A stretch of DNA of 64,000 nucleotides, from assembly GCF_020400605.1 (NCBI RefSeq), contig NZ_JAINRD010000025.1, forward strand, positions 1-64,000. The letters are read 5' to 3'. The first letter of the stretch is position 1. Each line of letters starts with the position of its first letter. Shown one piece after another: positions 1 to 7,342 of this stretch. This stretch comes from Streptomyces aculeolatus (GTDB lineage Bacteria > Actinomycetota > Actinomycetes > Streptomycetales > Streptomycetaceae). The position numbers were made by a program, and so were the translations under genes. Below the pieces are notes generated by a model, which searched no databases, was not told where the DNA came from, and worked only from the letters and a program-made list of their open reading frames with translations.

Positions 1-546
1 CGACTTGGCCGCCACGTTGCCGATGCCGGCCGGGGTGGTCACGTCCTCCGACCAGTCGTCGGGGTCCAGGCCGAGCCCGAGCATCAGGTCCCGCAGGGGG
101 TCCAGGTTGCGCGGCAGCAGCTGGCTCCAGATGCCTCGCTGCGCGTAGATGCAGGCGATGTTCATGTTCCGGTTGGTGGCGGACTCGCTGGCCGGGCGGC
201 GCGGGATCTTCGTGTGCACGCCGACCGCCGTCTCGTGGTACGGCGCCAGCGCGTCGAACAGCGCCAGCATCGCCGCGCGGTTCATGAACAGGATGACGGT
301 CACGTCCATCGTGCCGATGAACGCGTCGCTGGCCGACTTGCCGGTCCGCGGACCGGTGGGCTGGGCCCACTTGATGTAGTTGTCCTTGTCCAGGTCGGGC
401 AGCTCGGGCGGCTCATCGCCGGCGGCGGCGAAGGCGGGGCGGGACAACGACAGCATGGACAGCGACGCGGCCGAGGCGCCGCCGACCAGCAGCGACCTGC
501 GGCCCAGCGGGGTACCTAACACAGAACTGCGTCCGGAATTCGCCAT
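1..546 (-). CDS. Tat-exported protein, N-terminal part (window edge)
   Basis: The first 182 residues of a protein whose carboxyl end lies left of the window. Residues 16-17 are the twin arginines of a GRRSLL Tat motif, followed by a hydrophobic stretch and a likely cleavage site after AFA near residue 40, so the product is probably exported folded. The mature part, with DNYIKWAQPTGPRTG and ESATNRNMNIA, resembles secreted actinomycete proteins annotated as DUF6851 or vanadium-haloperoxidase-like. That assignment is from memory, and the catalytic half is not visible. An AGAGGA ribosome site precedes the ATG. Codon 10 is TTA, so translation may depend on bldA. Confidence 0.7.
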   Translation of the reverse strand, partial: MANSGRSSVLGTPLGRRSLLVGGASAASLSMLSLSRPAFAAAGDEPPELPDLDKDNYIKWAQPTGPRTGKSASDAFIGTMDVTVILFMNRAAMLALFDALAPYHETAVGVHTKIPRRPASESATNRNMNIACIYAQRGIWSQLLPRNLDPLRDLMLGLGLDPDDWSEDVTTPAGIGNVAAKS

Positions 547-1099
547 GATCCTCTTTCTTTTGGGCGGGGAGGGGCCCGGAGACGAAACCCCGAAGCGACC
601 CCTCACGAGTGGGGGATTTCGATGGCGGCGCCGTGCGCTCTCCGGTTGCTGAGGGAGAGCAGGGGTGGGGAGACGGTTCTGGCCGCATGTGCGGGCCAGG
701 TCGCCGGTGTGGGTGCCGAAACGGGAGAGGCCCCAGATATCGGGCAACGGCAGCGGCGGCCTGAAGGTGCGGACTCGGTGTCAAGTCTTGCAACCGACGT
801 CGGCATGCGTCGCATTGCTTGACACGCAGCGGGCGAAGAATAATTCCACAAGGGCTGAATAAAGCCCGTCCGCCCCGACACTTTCAGACACCAAGCACTC
901 CAAGCAGTCGATGCCGTTCGCGTTCCGGGAAATCCTGACGCGGGAACGCTACCCCCCAGTACTCAAGAGCCACTCGAAATGAACTATGGAGGGCTCAGCG
1001 ATACTTCGTGCGTTCGCAAATCCCCTGCTCATCGCCAAAAGTAAAGCAAATGCAAATTACCGGCACCCGGCCACGGGCGGTTTCCCGGGCCCGCGGCGG
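547..1099. other. Intergenic region, 553 bp
   Basis: No reading frame here has convincing protein character. The stretch 780-1060 is less G+C-rich than its surroundings and holds the nested palindrome and promoter-like boxes listed separately. It presumably also contains the promoter of the leftward exported-protein gene, but I could not identify convincing -35/-10 boxes for it. Confidence 0.5.
778..846 (+). promoter_or_regulatory. Nested palindrome with a TTGACA / TAATTC promoter-like pair
   Basis: GTGTCAAG (778-785) and CTTGACAC (818-825) are perfect inverted 8-mers, and the 10-bp palindrome CCGACGTCGG lies between them at 794-803. On the + strand TTGACA (819-824) is followed after 16 nt by TAATTC (841-846), a plausible housekeeping promoter. 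The next rightward gene is thousands of bases away, so it would drive an unseen small or antisense RNA, or it is fortuitous. Seen directly; function inferred. Confidence 0.25.
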
Positions 1100-1570
1100 T
1101 CAGCCGATGACCGCCTCGACGAACACGGGGAGGCCGTTGTCGTGCTGGATGGCGCCCACCAGGAGGGTGCGGTTCGTGAGCCGCCAGGCGCGGTGGTGGA
1201 GGTAGTCGAGGCCGTCCGTCGGGTCTCCCCCTGCGGGTTCCGGAGGCGCGCCCGGCAGGCTCTCGTCCAGCCGCTCCCCCACCCGGCGCGACTCGGCCTC
1301 CGCCTCCTCGTAGAGGGCTTCCAGGGCCACGAAGTCCTCGTCGTCCTCCTCGACCTCCCGCCACCACAGCGTGACGGAGAGGCGGACACCCGGGCCGTCC
1401 CCCTGGATGCCCGCCCGCAGGGCGCCCTTCTGCCAGACCCGTGGGAACGCTGTGCCCGTCCCGGCGCGCAGCACCGACCAGCCCGCGCGCTCCAGCGCCG
1501 CCGCGAGCACCTCGCCGGTGAGCCGGGGCTCCGGGGCCAGGTCCCGGGCGAGCGCGATGAGTTCGTCCAT
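1100..1570 (-). CDS. Hypothetical acidic protein downstream of glycosyltransferase
   Basis: A 156-residue protein of unrecognised family. It is acidic in the middle (EEDDEDFVALEALYEE), has no signal peptide or membrane segment, and ends in GLPVFVEAVIG. The ATG at 1570 (MDELIALARD) is preferred to the in-frame ATG at 1606 because the extra residues are Arg-rich and overlap the glycosyltransferase end region. It lies 43 nt after that gene on the same strand, so it is probably the last gene of the MerR-glycosyltransferase operon. No function can be assigned. Confidence 0.7.
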   Translation of the reverse strand: MDELIALARDLAPEPRLTGEVLAAALERAGWSVLRAGTGTAFPRVWQKGALRAGIQGDGPGVRLSVTLWWREVEEDDEDFVALEALYEEAEAESRRVGERLDESLPGAPPEPAGGDPTDGLDYLHHRAWRLTNRTLLVGAIQHDNGLPVFVEAVIG

Positions 1571-1613
1571 CCGCCGATCATCCCGCCGGAGCGGGGCGCG
1601 GCGCACCCGCGGG

Positions 1614-2921
1614 CTACCGGGCGCCGGTGGTGCCGGTCGCGCCAGGCGTGCCGGTCGCGCCGGTAGTGCCGGTTCCTTCGGTCGCGTACCGGACGGCTTC
1701 GAGTACGCGGGCCGCGCCGTCCTCGGTCGCCATCTGCGCGGCGGCCTTCTTCGCGGCCCGCGCGTACGACGGTTCGCCCGCGGCCCGGCTCAGGGCACCG
1801 GAGAGCCGTTCCGCGGTGAGGGTGCGGAACGGGATCGGGTCGGTGGCGGCGCCCAGGGCGGCGAGGCGGGCCGCCCAGAACGGCTGGTCGGCGGTGACCG
1901 GGACGGGGACCGACGGGACTTCGGCGCGCAGGGCGGCGGCCGACGTGCCGGCCCCGGCGTGGTGGACGACGGCGGCGAGATGCGGGAAGAGCAGGGCGTG
2001 GGGTACGTCGCCGATGGTGAGGACGTCGTCGCCCGCGTCGCCCGCGGCGGTGAGCCCGGCGCTGCCGCCCTGGAGGATGCCGCGCAGCCCTGCACGGCGC
2101 AGCGCCCGTACGGCGATGCCGCCCAGCCGCTCCCCGTCGCCGCCCGCCATGCTCCCGAAGCCGACCAGCACCGGGGCGGGTCCGGCGCGCAGGAAGTCCG
2201 CCAGCTCCGGCGGCAGTTGTGCGGCCGGCTCGTACGCGGGCCACCAGGTGCCGACGACCTCCAGGCCGGCACGCCAGTCGGCGGGGCGCGGCACCAGCGC
2301 GGTGCTGAAGCCGTGCAGGACCGGCCAGTCCGCCGCTTCCTGCCGCCGGCGCATCGCGGCGGGGGACAGCGGGGGGAGGTCGAGGTGCGCGCGCAGGTCG
2401 GCGACCGCGCGGCCGTAGACGCGGTCGGCCATGCGCAGCGCGAAGCGCCCGGCGGTGCGGTTGACGAACCGGCTCCGGGGGCGGGCGCCGGTGACGACGG
2501 GCGGGAAGTCACCGGTCGGCGCGGTGGGCTGGAGGTAGACGCCCAGGGCCGGTGTGCCCGTGGCCTCGGCGAGGTGCCAGCCGAGCGGGGCGGTGGTCGC
2601 CGAGAGGAGGAGCAGGTCAGTGCCCTCGGCCACCGCGTCGGCGAACCCCCGGCCCAGCTCGGTGACGAACGCGGCGGCGCTGCGCATCAGCTCCCGCTTT
2701 CCCGCGCCGCCCCCGCCGCCCCCGCCGTCGCCGCCCCCGGTGCCCGTCCTGTGGTCCGCCGGCAGCCGGCGGAACTCCAGCCCCGCCCCCCGCACCAGCG
2801 GCGCGAAGCCGTCCGTGGCGGCGAGGGCGACGTCGTGCCCGGCCCGGCGCAGCTCGGCGCCCAGGCCCGTATACGGCGCGACGTCCCCGCGCGAGCCGGC
2901 GGCGGCGATCAGGATGCGCAT
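1614..2921 (-). CDS. GT1-family (MGT-type) glycosyltransferase
   Basis: A 435-residue nucleotide-sugar glycosyltransferase. The amino end (MRILIAAAGSRGDVAPYTGLG) is the acceptor-side Rossmann start typical of GT1 enzymes acting on polyketides and other natural products. The carboxyl half carries the sugar-nucleotide signature HHAGAGTSAAALRAEVP with PVTADQPFWAARLAALGA around residues 320-360. A Gly-rich insert lies near residues 60-75, and the protein ends in a G-T-G/T-T-G-A low-complexity tail. The start overlaps the merR-like stop by 13 nt, so the two are co-translated. With a TipA-like regulator upstream, a drug-modifying resistance role (macrolide glycosylation) is likely, though a biosynthetic role is possible. 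Confidence 0.85.
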   Translation of the reverse strand: MRILIAAAGSRGDVAPYTGLGAELRRAGHDVALAATDGFAPLVRGAGLEFRRLPADHRTGTGGGDGGGGGGGAGKRELMRSAAAFVTELGRGFADAVAEGTDLLLLSATTAPLGWHLAEATGTPALGVYLQPTAPTGDFPPVVTGARPRSRFVNRTAGRFALRMADRVYGRAVADLRAHLDLPPLSPAAMRRRQEAADWPVLHGFSTALVPRPADWRAGLEVVGTWWPAYEPAAQLPPELADFLRAGPAPVLVGFGSMAGGDGERLGGIAVRALRRAGLRGILQGGSAGLTAAGDAGDDVLTIGDVPHALLFPHLAAVVHHAGAGTSAAALRAEVPSVPVPVTADQPFWAARLAALGAATDPIPFRTLTAERLSGALSRAAGEPSYARAAKKAAAQMATEDGAARVLEAVRYATEGTGTTGATGTPGATGTTGAR

Positions 2922-3724
2922 CGTTCGTCCCCGTCCTCCCCGGCGGTGCACCGTTCCGCGCGCCTGGCCGCGTTGGCGTGCACCGCCTTCCACAGGTACC
3001 CGGCCAGCCCCGGCCGCTGCCCGGAGGGCGGTACGACCAGCGCAAAGGCCCGCGGGTCGGCACGGAAGTCGTCCGCGATCCGCTTGTGCATGCCGGGCGC
3101 GCAGGCGGTGAACCAGCGCGTGACGTGCAGGCGGTGCTCCTCGGCGAGGTCCATGGCCCGCTCGCCGTCCTCCGGCTCCCCCGCGTCGAAGGCGGCGAGC
3201 AGCTCCGTACGCCAGGCGGCGGCCTCCTCCATCAGCTCCCGCCAGTCCTCCTTGGTGTGGGCGGCGGCGCGCCGCATCGCCTCGCGCTGCCCGTGCGACT
3301 CCGACCACTTCAGCTGCGCCTCGGTGGCGTAGCTCAGGTCGAAGGCGATCTCGCCGAAGACCTCGAACCGCTCCTGCGGGCTCAGCCGCACCCCGGTCTG
3401 CTGCACCTCGATGGCGCGGGCCGCCACCTCCGCCAGCCGCCGGAGCCTGCCGATCTCCTCGGCCAGCTCCCGCTGCCGGGCCTGGAGGTGCTCCAGCGCG
3501 TTCGCCTGCGGGTCCTTCAGGATGGCGGCGATCTCGTCGAGGGTGAAGCCCAGTTCGCGGTAGAAGAGGACCTGCTGGAGCCGCGCCAGGTCGGCGTCGT
3601 CGTAGAGCCGGTAGCCGGCGGGGCTGCGCCCGCCGGGCGACAGCAGCCCGGCCCTGTCGTAGTGGTGCAGCGTACGCACCGTGACCCCGGCGAGCGCCGA
3701 GACCTGCCCCACGGAGTAGCTCAT
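2909..3724 (-). CDS. MerR family regulator, TipA-like
   Basis: A 271-residue activator. Residues 1-70 are a MerR winged helix (VGQVSALAGVTVRTLHHYD, then GYRLYDDADL). A dimerising coiled coil spans about 75-115 (LEHLQARQRELAEEIGRL). The carboxyl half resembles the TipAS drug-binding domain: Trp/His-rich helices such as WRELMEEAAAWRTEL and HVTRWFTACAPGMHKRIADD. TipAS domains bind thiopeptides and other amphipathic drugs. The start was chosen because GAGGAAAGG precedes the ATG at 3724, and an upstream in-frame ATG lacks such a site. It is the first gene of a three-gene operon with a glycosyltransferase, and its own promoter carries a MerR-type dyad. Confidence 0.9.
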   Translation of the reverse strand: MSYSVGQVSALAGVTVRTLHHYDRAGLLSPGGRSPAGYRLYDDADLARLQQVLFYRELGFTLDEIAAILKDPQANALEHLQARQRELAEEIGRLRRLAEVAARAIEVQQTGVRLSPQERFEVFGEIAFDLSYATEAQLKWSESHGQREAMRRAAAHTKEDWRELMEEAAAWRTELLAAFDAGEPEDGERAMDLAEEHRLHVTRWFTACAPGMHKRIADDFRADPRAFALVVPPSGQRPGLAGYLWKAVHANAARRAERCTAGEDGDERCAS

Positions 3725-3745
3725 CCCTCTGCCTTTCCTCGGGCT

Positions 3746-3777
3746 CATCCTGAACCCTGACGTAAGGGCAGGGTCAA
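3746..3777 (-). promoter_or_regulatory. MerR-type promoter/operator with 19-bp spacer
   Basis: Read leftward, TTGACC (3777-3772) and CAGGAT (3752-3747) are separated by 19 bp, the stretched spacer typical of MerR-activated promoters. The spacer edge contains the dyad ACCCTG-N9-CAGGGT. The predicted start site is about 16 nt before the merR ATG. This fits autoregulation and drug-induced activation of the merR-glycosyltransferase operon. Confidence 0.7.
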
Positions 3778-4172
3778 CCCGCCCGGCGCCGCGTTCGGCC
3801 GCACCGGCGGGGCTGGTGGTCGTCGGCGGCTGCCGGGTGACGGCCGTACGGGGTACGGCGGCCGACGCCGGCGCGGTGGTCCCGCGGGCGGCCCGCGGGC
3901 GAGGCTGTCCCTCTGCCCAGGCGACGAACGGGCACGCGCCGGCGGGACGGCCGGGGTCAGAGTTGTGCCGACCAGATCGAGGGTGCGGCGGTAGGCGTAG
4001 TGCACCGCGTCGAGGCGTTCGGGCAGCAGGTGGGCGCCGGGTACCGCGAACGGCTCCCGGCTCGCCGCCTTCCTCCGCCGCACGGCCGCCGCGGGACGCA
4101 CCGCGACCGCCGAACTGGCGGACGGCTGACGCGCTCCCGCGCCCCCGCCGCCCTCCGGCCCGCCCACACACG
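3778..4172. other. Intergenic region with possible sigma-factor remnant
   Basis: 395 bp without an intact gene. Read leftward from 4056 to 3958, one frame gives EPFAVPGAHLLPERLDAV, then HYAYRRTLDL. The first part recalls the VP...LPERLxAVLAV segment of SigJ/ECF42-like sigma factors, but the conserved region after it is lost and no start or flanking domain remains. If real, it is a short relic. Otherwise I see nothing. Confidence 0.25.
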
Positions 4173-5645
4173 TCACCGGTCGCCGCGGCCCGTACGGCGC
4201 AGGGCGAGGGCGCCCGCGGCGAGGCGGAGCACGGCCAGCGCGCAGGCGGCGAGTGCCGTGAGCGTGAGGAGCCAGCCGAGGTCGGGGGCGAAGAGGCGGA
4301 TCAGGCGGAGGTCGACGCCGAAGGAGCGGGGGGCGGCGATGCCGGCCAGGGCGGCGGCGGTGAGGGCGGCCAGGGTCCAGGCGCCCGTGGCGGCCAGGAC
4401 GCGGCGGCGGGTGCGGCGGCCGGTCACCGGGCGGACGAGGCGGAAGGCCGTCCAGGCGGTGGCGGCGGTGGTGAGGGTGAGCACGGCGGCGAGGGCGGCG
4501 AGGAACGCGGTGTACGGGGCGTCGCCGGGCGGCTGTTCGGGGTCGCCGCCGGCGAGGATGCGGGCGGCGCCGAAGCCCGCGGCGTTGAGGTCGCCGGCCT
4601 GGAAGTAGCCGTAGACGTTCTGCACGACGACGACGGCGCGGTCGGCGTCGGGGAGCAGGGCGACCATCGCGTGGAAGCCGGGGGCGCCGCCGGTGTGCCA
4701 GACCGTGCGGGTGCCGAGGTCGTCGTTGCGGCTGTCGTCGCGCCAGCCGAGACCGTAGCGCTGGGTGCCGCCGGAGTCGGCCGTGCCGCGGTGCATCCGC
4801 GCGACGGAGCCGGGGGCCAGGACCCGTACGCCGTCGAGGGTGCCGCCGCCGAGGTGGGCGGCGGCGAAGCGGGCGAGGTCCCGCACGGTGCCGCCGAGGT
4901 AGCCGTAGGCGGCGCCGGCCGGGTCGTAGTGCCGGTCGGCGGCCACGACTTGGCCGAAGACGTAGCTGTGGCCGCCCGGGACCGCCTCGGCCTCGCGGGG
5001 CGTGGTGACGGCGCCGCGCATGCCCAGCGGGTCGAGGACGCGGTCGCGGAGGTACGCCTCGTAGGGGCGGCCGGTGACGGCTTCGACGAGGGCGCCGAGG
5101 AGGAGGTAGTTGGCGCTGGAGTAGCCGTGGCGCTCGCCCGGGGCGGCCTGCGGCCCGGTGTCGGCGAGGTCCGCCACGGCGCGGCCGTACGGGTCGCCGT
5201 CCTCCCCGAAGCGGTCGGTGACGCCGGTGTGTTCGGGTATGCCGCTGGTCTGCCGGAGCAGGTGGCGCACGGTGATGCGGGCGGCGGCGCCGGGGTCGGC
5301 GAGGGTGAAGCGCGGGAGGTAGGTGCGTACGGGCTCGTCGAGGTCGACGGCGCCGGACTCCACCAGCGTCATGACCGCGGTCGCCGTCACGGGCTTGGCG
5401 ATCGAACCCCACAGGAACGGCGTGCGCGCGGTGACGGGCCTGCCGGCGCCGTCGTGGCCGAAGGCGCCGGTGCGCTCGGTGCCGCGGGGGCCGACGATCG
5501 CGTAGGCGAGGCCGGGGGTGTCGGTGGCGCGGGCACGTTCTCGCAGGTAGGCGTCGACCTGCTGGGTGGCGGACCGGGCCTGCGCCGGGAGGGGCGCGAG
5601 GGCGGCGATCAGGAGGAGTACCAGGGCTGCTGCGCGAGTTCGCAT
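4173..5645 (-). CDS. Secreted/membrane serine hydrolase (beta-lactamase class C fold)
   Basis: A 490-residue serine hydrolase of the beta-lactamase / penicillin-binding family. A signal peptide (residues 1-23, ending PLPAQA) is followed by the catalytic SxxK motif in WGSIAKPVT, a YSS motif (GYSSANYLLLG) in place of YxN, and HTGGAPG in place of KTG. The last about 150 residues hold three or four hydrophobic segments, so the enzyme is anchored with its catalytic domain outside. Such proteins are peptidases or esterases, usually not true beta-lactamases. The ATG at 5645 directly precedes the hydrophobic signal. It is divergent from tetR across a shared operator region. Confidence 0.85.
   Translation of the reverse strand: MRTRAAALVLLLIAALAPLPAQARSATQQVDAYLRERARATDTPGLAYAIVGPRGTERTGAFGHDGAGRPVTARTPFLWGSIAKPVTATAVMTLVESGAVDLDEPVRTYLPRFTLADPGAAARITVRHLLRQTSGIPEHTGVTDRFGEDGDPYGRAVADLADTGPQAAPGERHGYSSANYLLLGALVEAVTGRPYEAYLRDRVLDPLGMRGAVTTPREAEAVPGGHSYVFGQVVAADRHYDPAGAAYGYLGGTVRDLARFAAAHLGGGTLDGVRVLAPGSVARMHRGTADSGGTQRYGLGWRDDSRNDDLGTRTVWHTGGAPGFHAMVALLPDADRAVVVVQNVYGYFQAGDLNAAGFGAARILAGGDPEQPPGDAPYTAFLAALAAVLTLTTAATAWTAFRLVRPVTGRRTRRRVLAATGAWTLAALTAAALAGIAAPRSFGVDLRLIRLFAPDLGWLLTLTALAACALAVLRLAAGALALRRTGRGDR
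4391..4470 (-). repeat. Direct repeat, copy 1 (inside the serine hydrolase gene)
   Basis: 80 bp in the 3' part of the serine hydrolase gene, encoding TAATAWTAFRLVRPVTG and following residues. It matches 6408-6487 at 76 of 80 positions with no gaps. The pair brackets most of the hydrolase gene and all of tetR. Confidence 0.85.
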
Positions 5646-5676
5646 GATTCCGTCTCCGGGCAGGGCGGGACAAGGC

Positions 5677-5727
5677 ATAACCGTATGGCCGTACGGTTAT
5701 GACGTAACCATACCCTGATACGGTTAT
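5677..5727. promoter_or_regulatory. Two tandem TetR-type operators
   Basis: Site 1 is ATAACCGTA (5677-5685), 6 nt, then TACGGTTAT (5692-5700), a perfect 9-bp dyad. Site 2 is GTAACCATA (5704-5712), 6 nt, then TACGGTTAT (5719-5727), with two mismatches. The centres are 27 bp apart. They fill the gap between the divergent hydrolase and tetR starts and almost touch the tetR GTG, so TetR most likely represses both genes. tetR appears leaderless or nearly so, since no ribosome site fits. Confidence 0.8.
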
Positions 5728-5731
5728 CCGC

Positions 5732-6376
5732 GTGCCCAGGACCGCTGACCACGCCGCCCGCCGCCGCGAGATCGCCGCGGCCGTCCGGCACCTGGTGGCC
5801 ACCGCGGGGCTCGACGCGGTCAAGGTCGCCGCGGTGGCGCGGGAGGCCGGGATCTCGGTCGGGCTCGTCCAGCACTACTTCGCCAGCAAGGACGACCTGC
5901 TGCTCTTCGCGTACGAGCAGGTGACCGGGGCGTTCCGCGAGCGCGTGGCGGGATGGATCGCCAGGGGCACACAAGAGCAGCGGCGGATCTCCGACGTGGT
6001 TTTCCACAGCCTGTTGGAACAGCTGCCGCTCGACGAGGACAGGCGCGCCGAGTACCGCGTCACGCGCGCCTTCCTCGGCCGCTCCCTGGACAACGCCGCG
6101 CTCGCCGAGGTCGCGCGGGCCACGGCCGCCGACTTCCGGGGGCAGTTGGCGACCGCGGTGCACAACGGCAAGGAGTGCGGCGAGGTGGCGGCGGACGTCG
6201 ACGGCGACGTGGCCGCCGCGCGCATCGCGGCGCTGGTCACGGGGCTGGCCGACCAGCTCTACCAGGAGCCGGCGGGGAGCGTGGGCGGACGCCCGGCGGC
6301 CGCGGTCGGCGAGGAGCTGCTGCGGGAGTGCCTGGACGGCGTCTTCACCGGGGAGTGCCGCCAGTACCGGCGGTAA
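5732..6376 (+). CDS. TetR family repressor
   Basis: A 214-residue TetR protein. Residues 10-55 form the helix-turn-helix domain (REIAAAVRHLVATAGLDAVK, then AGISVGLVQHYFASKDDLLLF). The remainder is a helical ligand-binding/dimer domain similar to the TetR_C_6 (BetI-like) type, with ELLRECLDGV near the end. The GTG start at 5732 lies 5 nt after operator 2. The divergent serine hydrolase gene and the two dyads between them make that hydrolase the likely target. The inducer is unknown. Confidence 0.9.
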   Translation: MPRTADHAARRREIAAAVRHLVATAGLDAVKVAAVAREAGISVGLVQHYFASKDDLLLFAYEQVTGAFRERVAGWIARGTQEQRRISDVVFHSLLEQLPLDEDRRAEYRVTRAFLGRSLDNAALAEVARATAADFRGQLATAVHNGKECGEVAADVDGDVAAARIAALVTGLADQLYQEPAGSVGGRPAAAVGEELLRECLDGVFTGECRQYRR

Positions 6377-6407
6377 CGCGCCCGCGGCGGTCGGCGGCGG
6401 TGGTCGG

Positions 6408-6487
6408 CGGCCAGGACGCGGCGGCGGGTGCGGCGGCCGGTCGCCGGGCGGCCGAGGCGGACGGCCGTCCAGGCGGTGGCGGCGGTA
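6408..6487 (-). pseudogene. Remnant of a second serine hydrolase copy (direct repeat, copy 2)
   Basis: 80 bp matching 4391-4470 at 76 positions. Read leftward it still encodes TAATAWTAVRLGRPATGRR, with substitutions only and no frame change relative to the intact gene. That is what a decayed paralogue would leave after tandem duplication of the hydrolase. It lies just after tetR, and no other part of the second copy is recognisable. Confidence 0.6.
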
Positions 6488-6585
6488 CGAGCCGGTGGCC
6501 GGGCGGGGGCCCGGCCACCGGTCGTGCGTCATGCGCTTCGCGCGCACCGCGGGGCGCCTGCCGCGGGTCGCCTAGCGCGGTCCCG

Positions 6586-7047
6586 TCACTCGAAGACGAA
6601 CGGGCCCGGGTTCTGCGGGGTCGTGGCGGTGCAGTCGGCCGTGATGCCGAGGACCGAGACGGTCAGCGACGTGGCCTCCAGGGAGTCGCCGGAGGCGACC
6701 GTGCCGGCCAGCGGGCCCGTGTTCGCCGGCGCGCCGACCGGGATGGCCGGGTTGGACTTACCGGAGAACTCCACCGTGTCGGTGCCGTTCCTGGTGAGGG
6801 TGAGGGTCGAGGACGCGGAGTTCGCGCCGATCGGGATCGGCGCCGTGATGGCGTCGGTCGTGATGGTGATCGTCGCCGCGGTGCCGTCCTGCGTGGCTTC
6901 GAGCGTCGCCTCGCCGGAGCCGAAACTGCCGCAGTCGAACCCGATGGTGGCGGTCTGCGGCTCCACCGCGAGCGCGCTCGGCGCCGCGAGTAACAGCGCG
7001 CCGGCGACCGCGGCACCCACACCCAGGGCGGTGCGTGCGTTCTTCAT
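6586..7047 (-). CDS. Small secreted protein
   Basis: A 153-residue exported protein of unknown function. A signal peptide (MKNARTALGVGAAVAGALLL, cleavage after ALA near residue 27) precedes a Thr/Ser-rich, beta-strand-type domain with two cysteines (FDCGSFGSG and TADCTATTP) that could form one disulfide, and it ends PGPFVFE. AAGGAAGAGG precedes the ATG at 7047. Codon 19, inside the signal peptide, is TTA, suggesting bldA-dependent, development-linked expression. It stands alone. Confidence 0.8.
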   Translation of the reverse strand: MKNARTALGVGAAVAGALLLAAPSALAVEPQTATIGFDCGSFGSGEATLEATQDGTAATITITTDAITAPIPIGANSASSTLTLTRNGTDTVEFSGKSNPAIPVGAPANTGPLAGTVASGDSLEATSLTVSVLGITADCTATTPQNPGPFVFE

Positions 7048-7342
7048 GGAGGGCCTCTTCCTTGTGGGGGGTCGGGGGTGGATCACCCCCGATGTCTACG
7101 CATTGAGGCAGCTCCCCGGGGCGACGGCAAGACCGGCGACGGGACTTCATTGTCATGAGCATCACTATTGCGCCAACTTTGTTACCGGCGCGTCAACGAG
7201 CGTCCGGAGGACGTGCCGTGAATGCCGCGCGCCGGGCGGGGAACCCCCCAACGGGGTGATGCGGAGTGCCCTGGGCTTTGACGCCGTCGTTACCAGCCAA
7301 ACGGGCGCCTACGCACCCTGCCCCCGGGAAGGCGGCTTCCTC
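7048..7342. other. Divergent intergenic region, 295 bp
   Basis: This separates the leftward secreted-protein gene from the rightward prenyl cluster. On the minus strand TTGGCG (7176-7171), 17 nt, ACAATG (7153-7148) could be a promoter for the secreted protein with a leader of about 95 nt. I found no convincing promoter for the prenyl cluster. In-frame GTG/ATG codons exist upstream of 7343 but lack a good ribosome site. Confidence 0.3.

Noticed and set aside
603..881. A 92-codon frame in the first intergenic region
   Set aside because: No ribosome site, and its composition is unlike a protein. It overlaps the palindrome region.
4173..5645. Class C beta-lactamase as a resistance gene
   Set aside because: The YxN and KTG motifs are replaced by YSS and HTG and the protein has a membrane C-terminus, as in related peptidases/esterases.
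3816..5702. A 628-codon open frame on the + strand opposite the serine hydrolase
   Set aside because: Gly/Ala/Arg/Val-rich translation with no domain. It mirrors the high third-position G+C of the real gene on the other strand.
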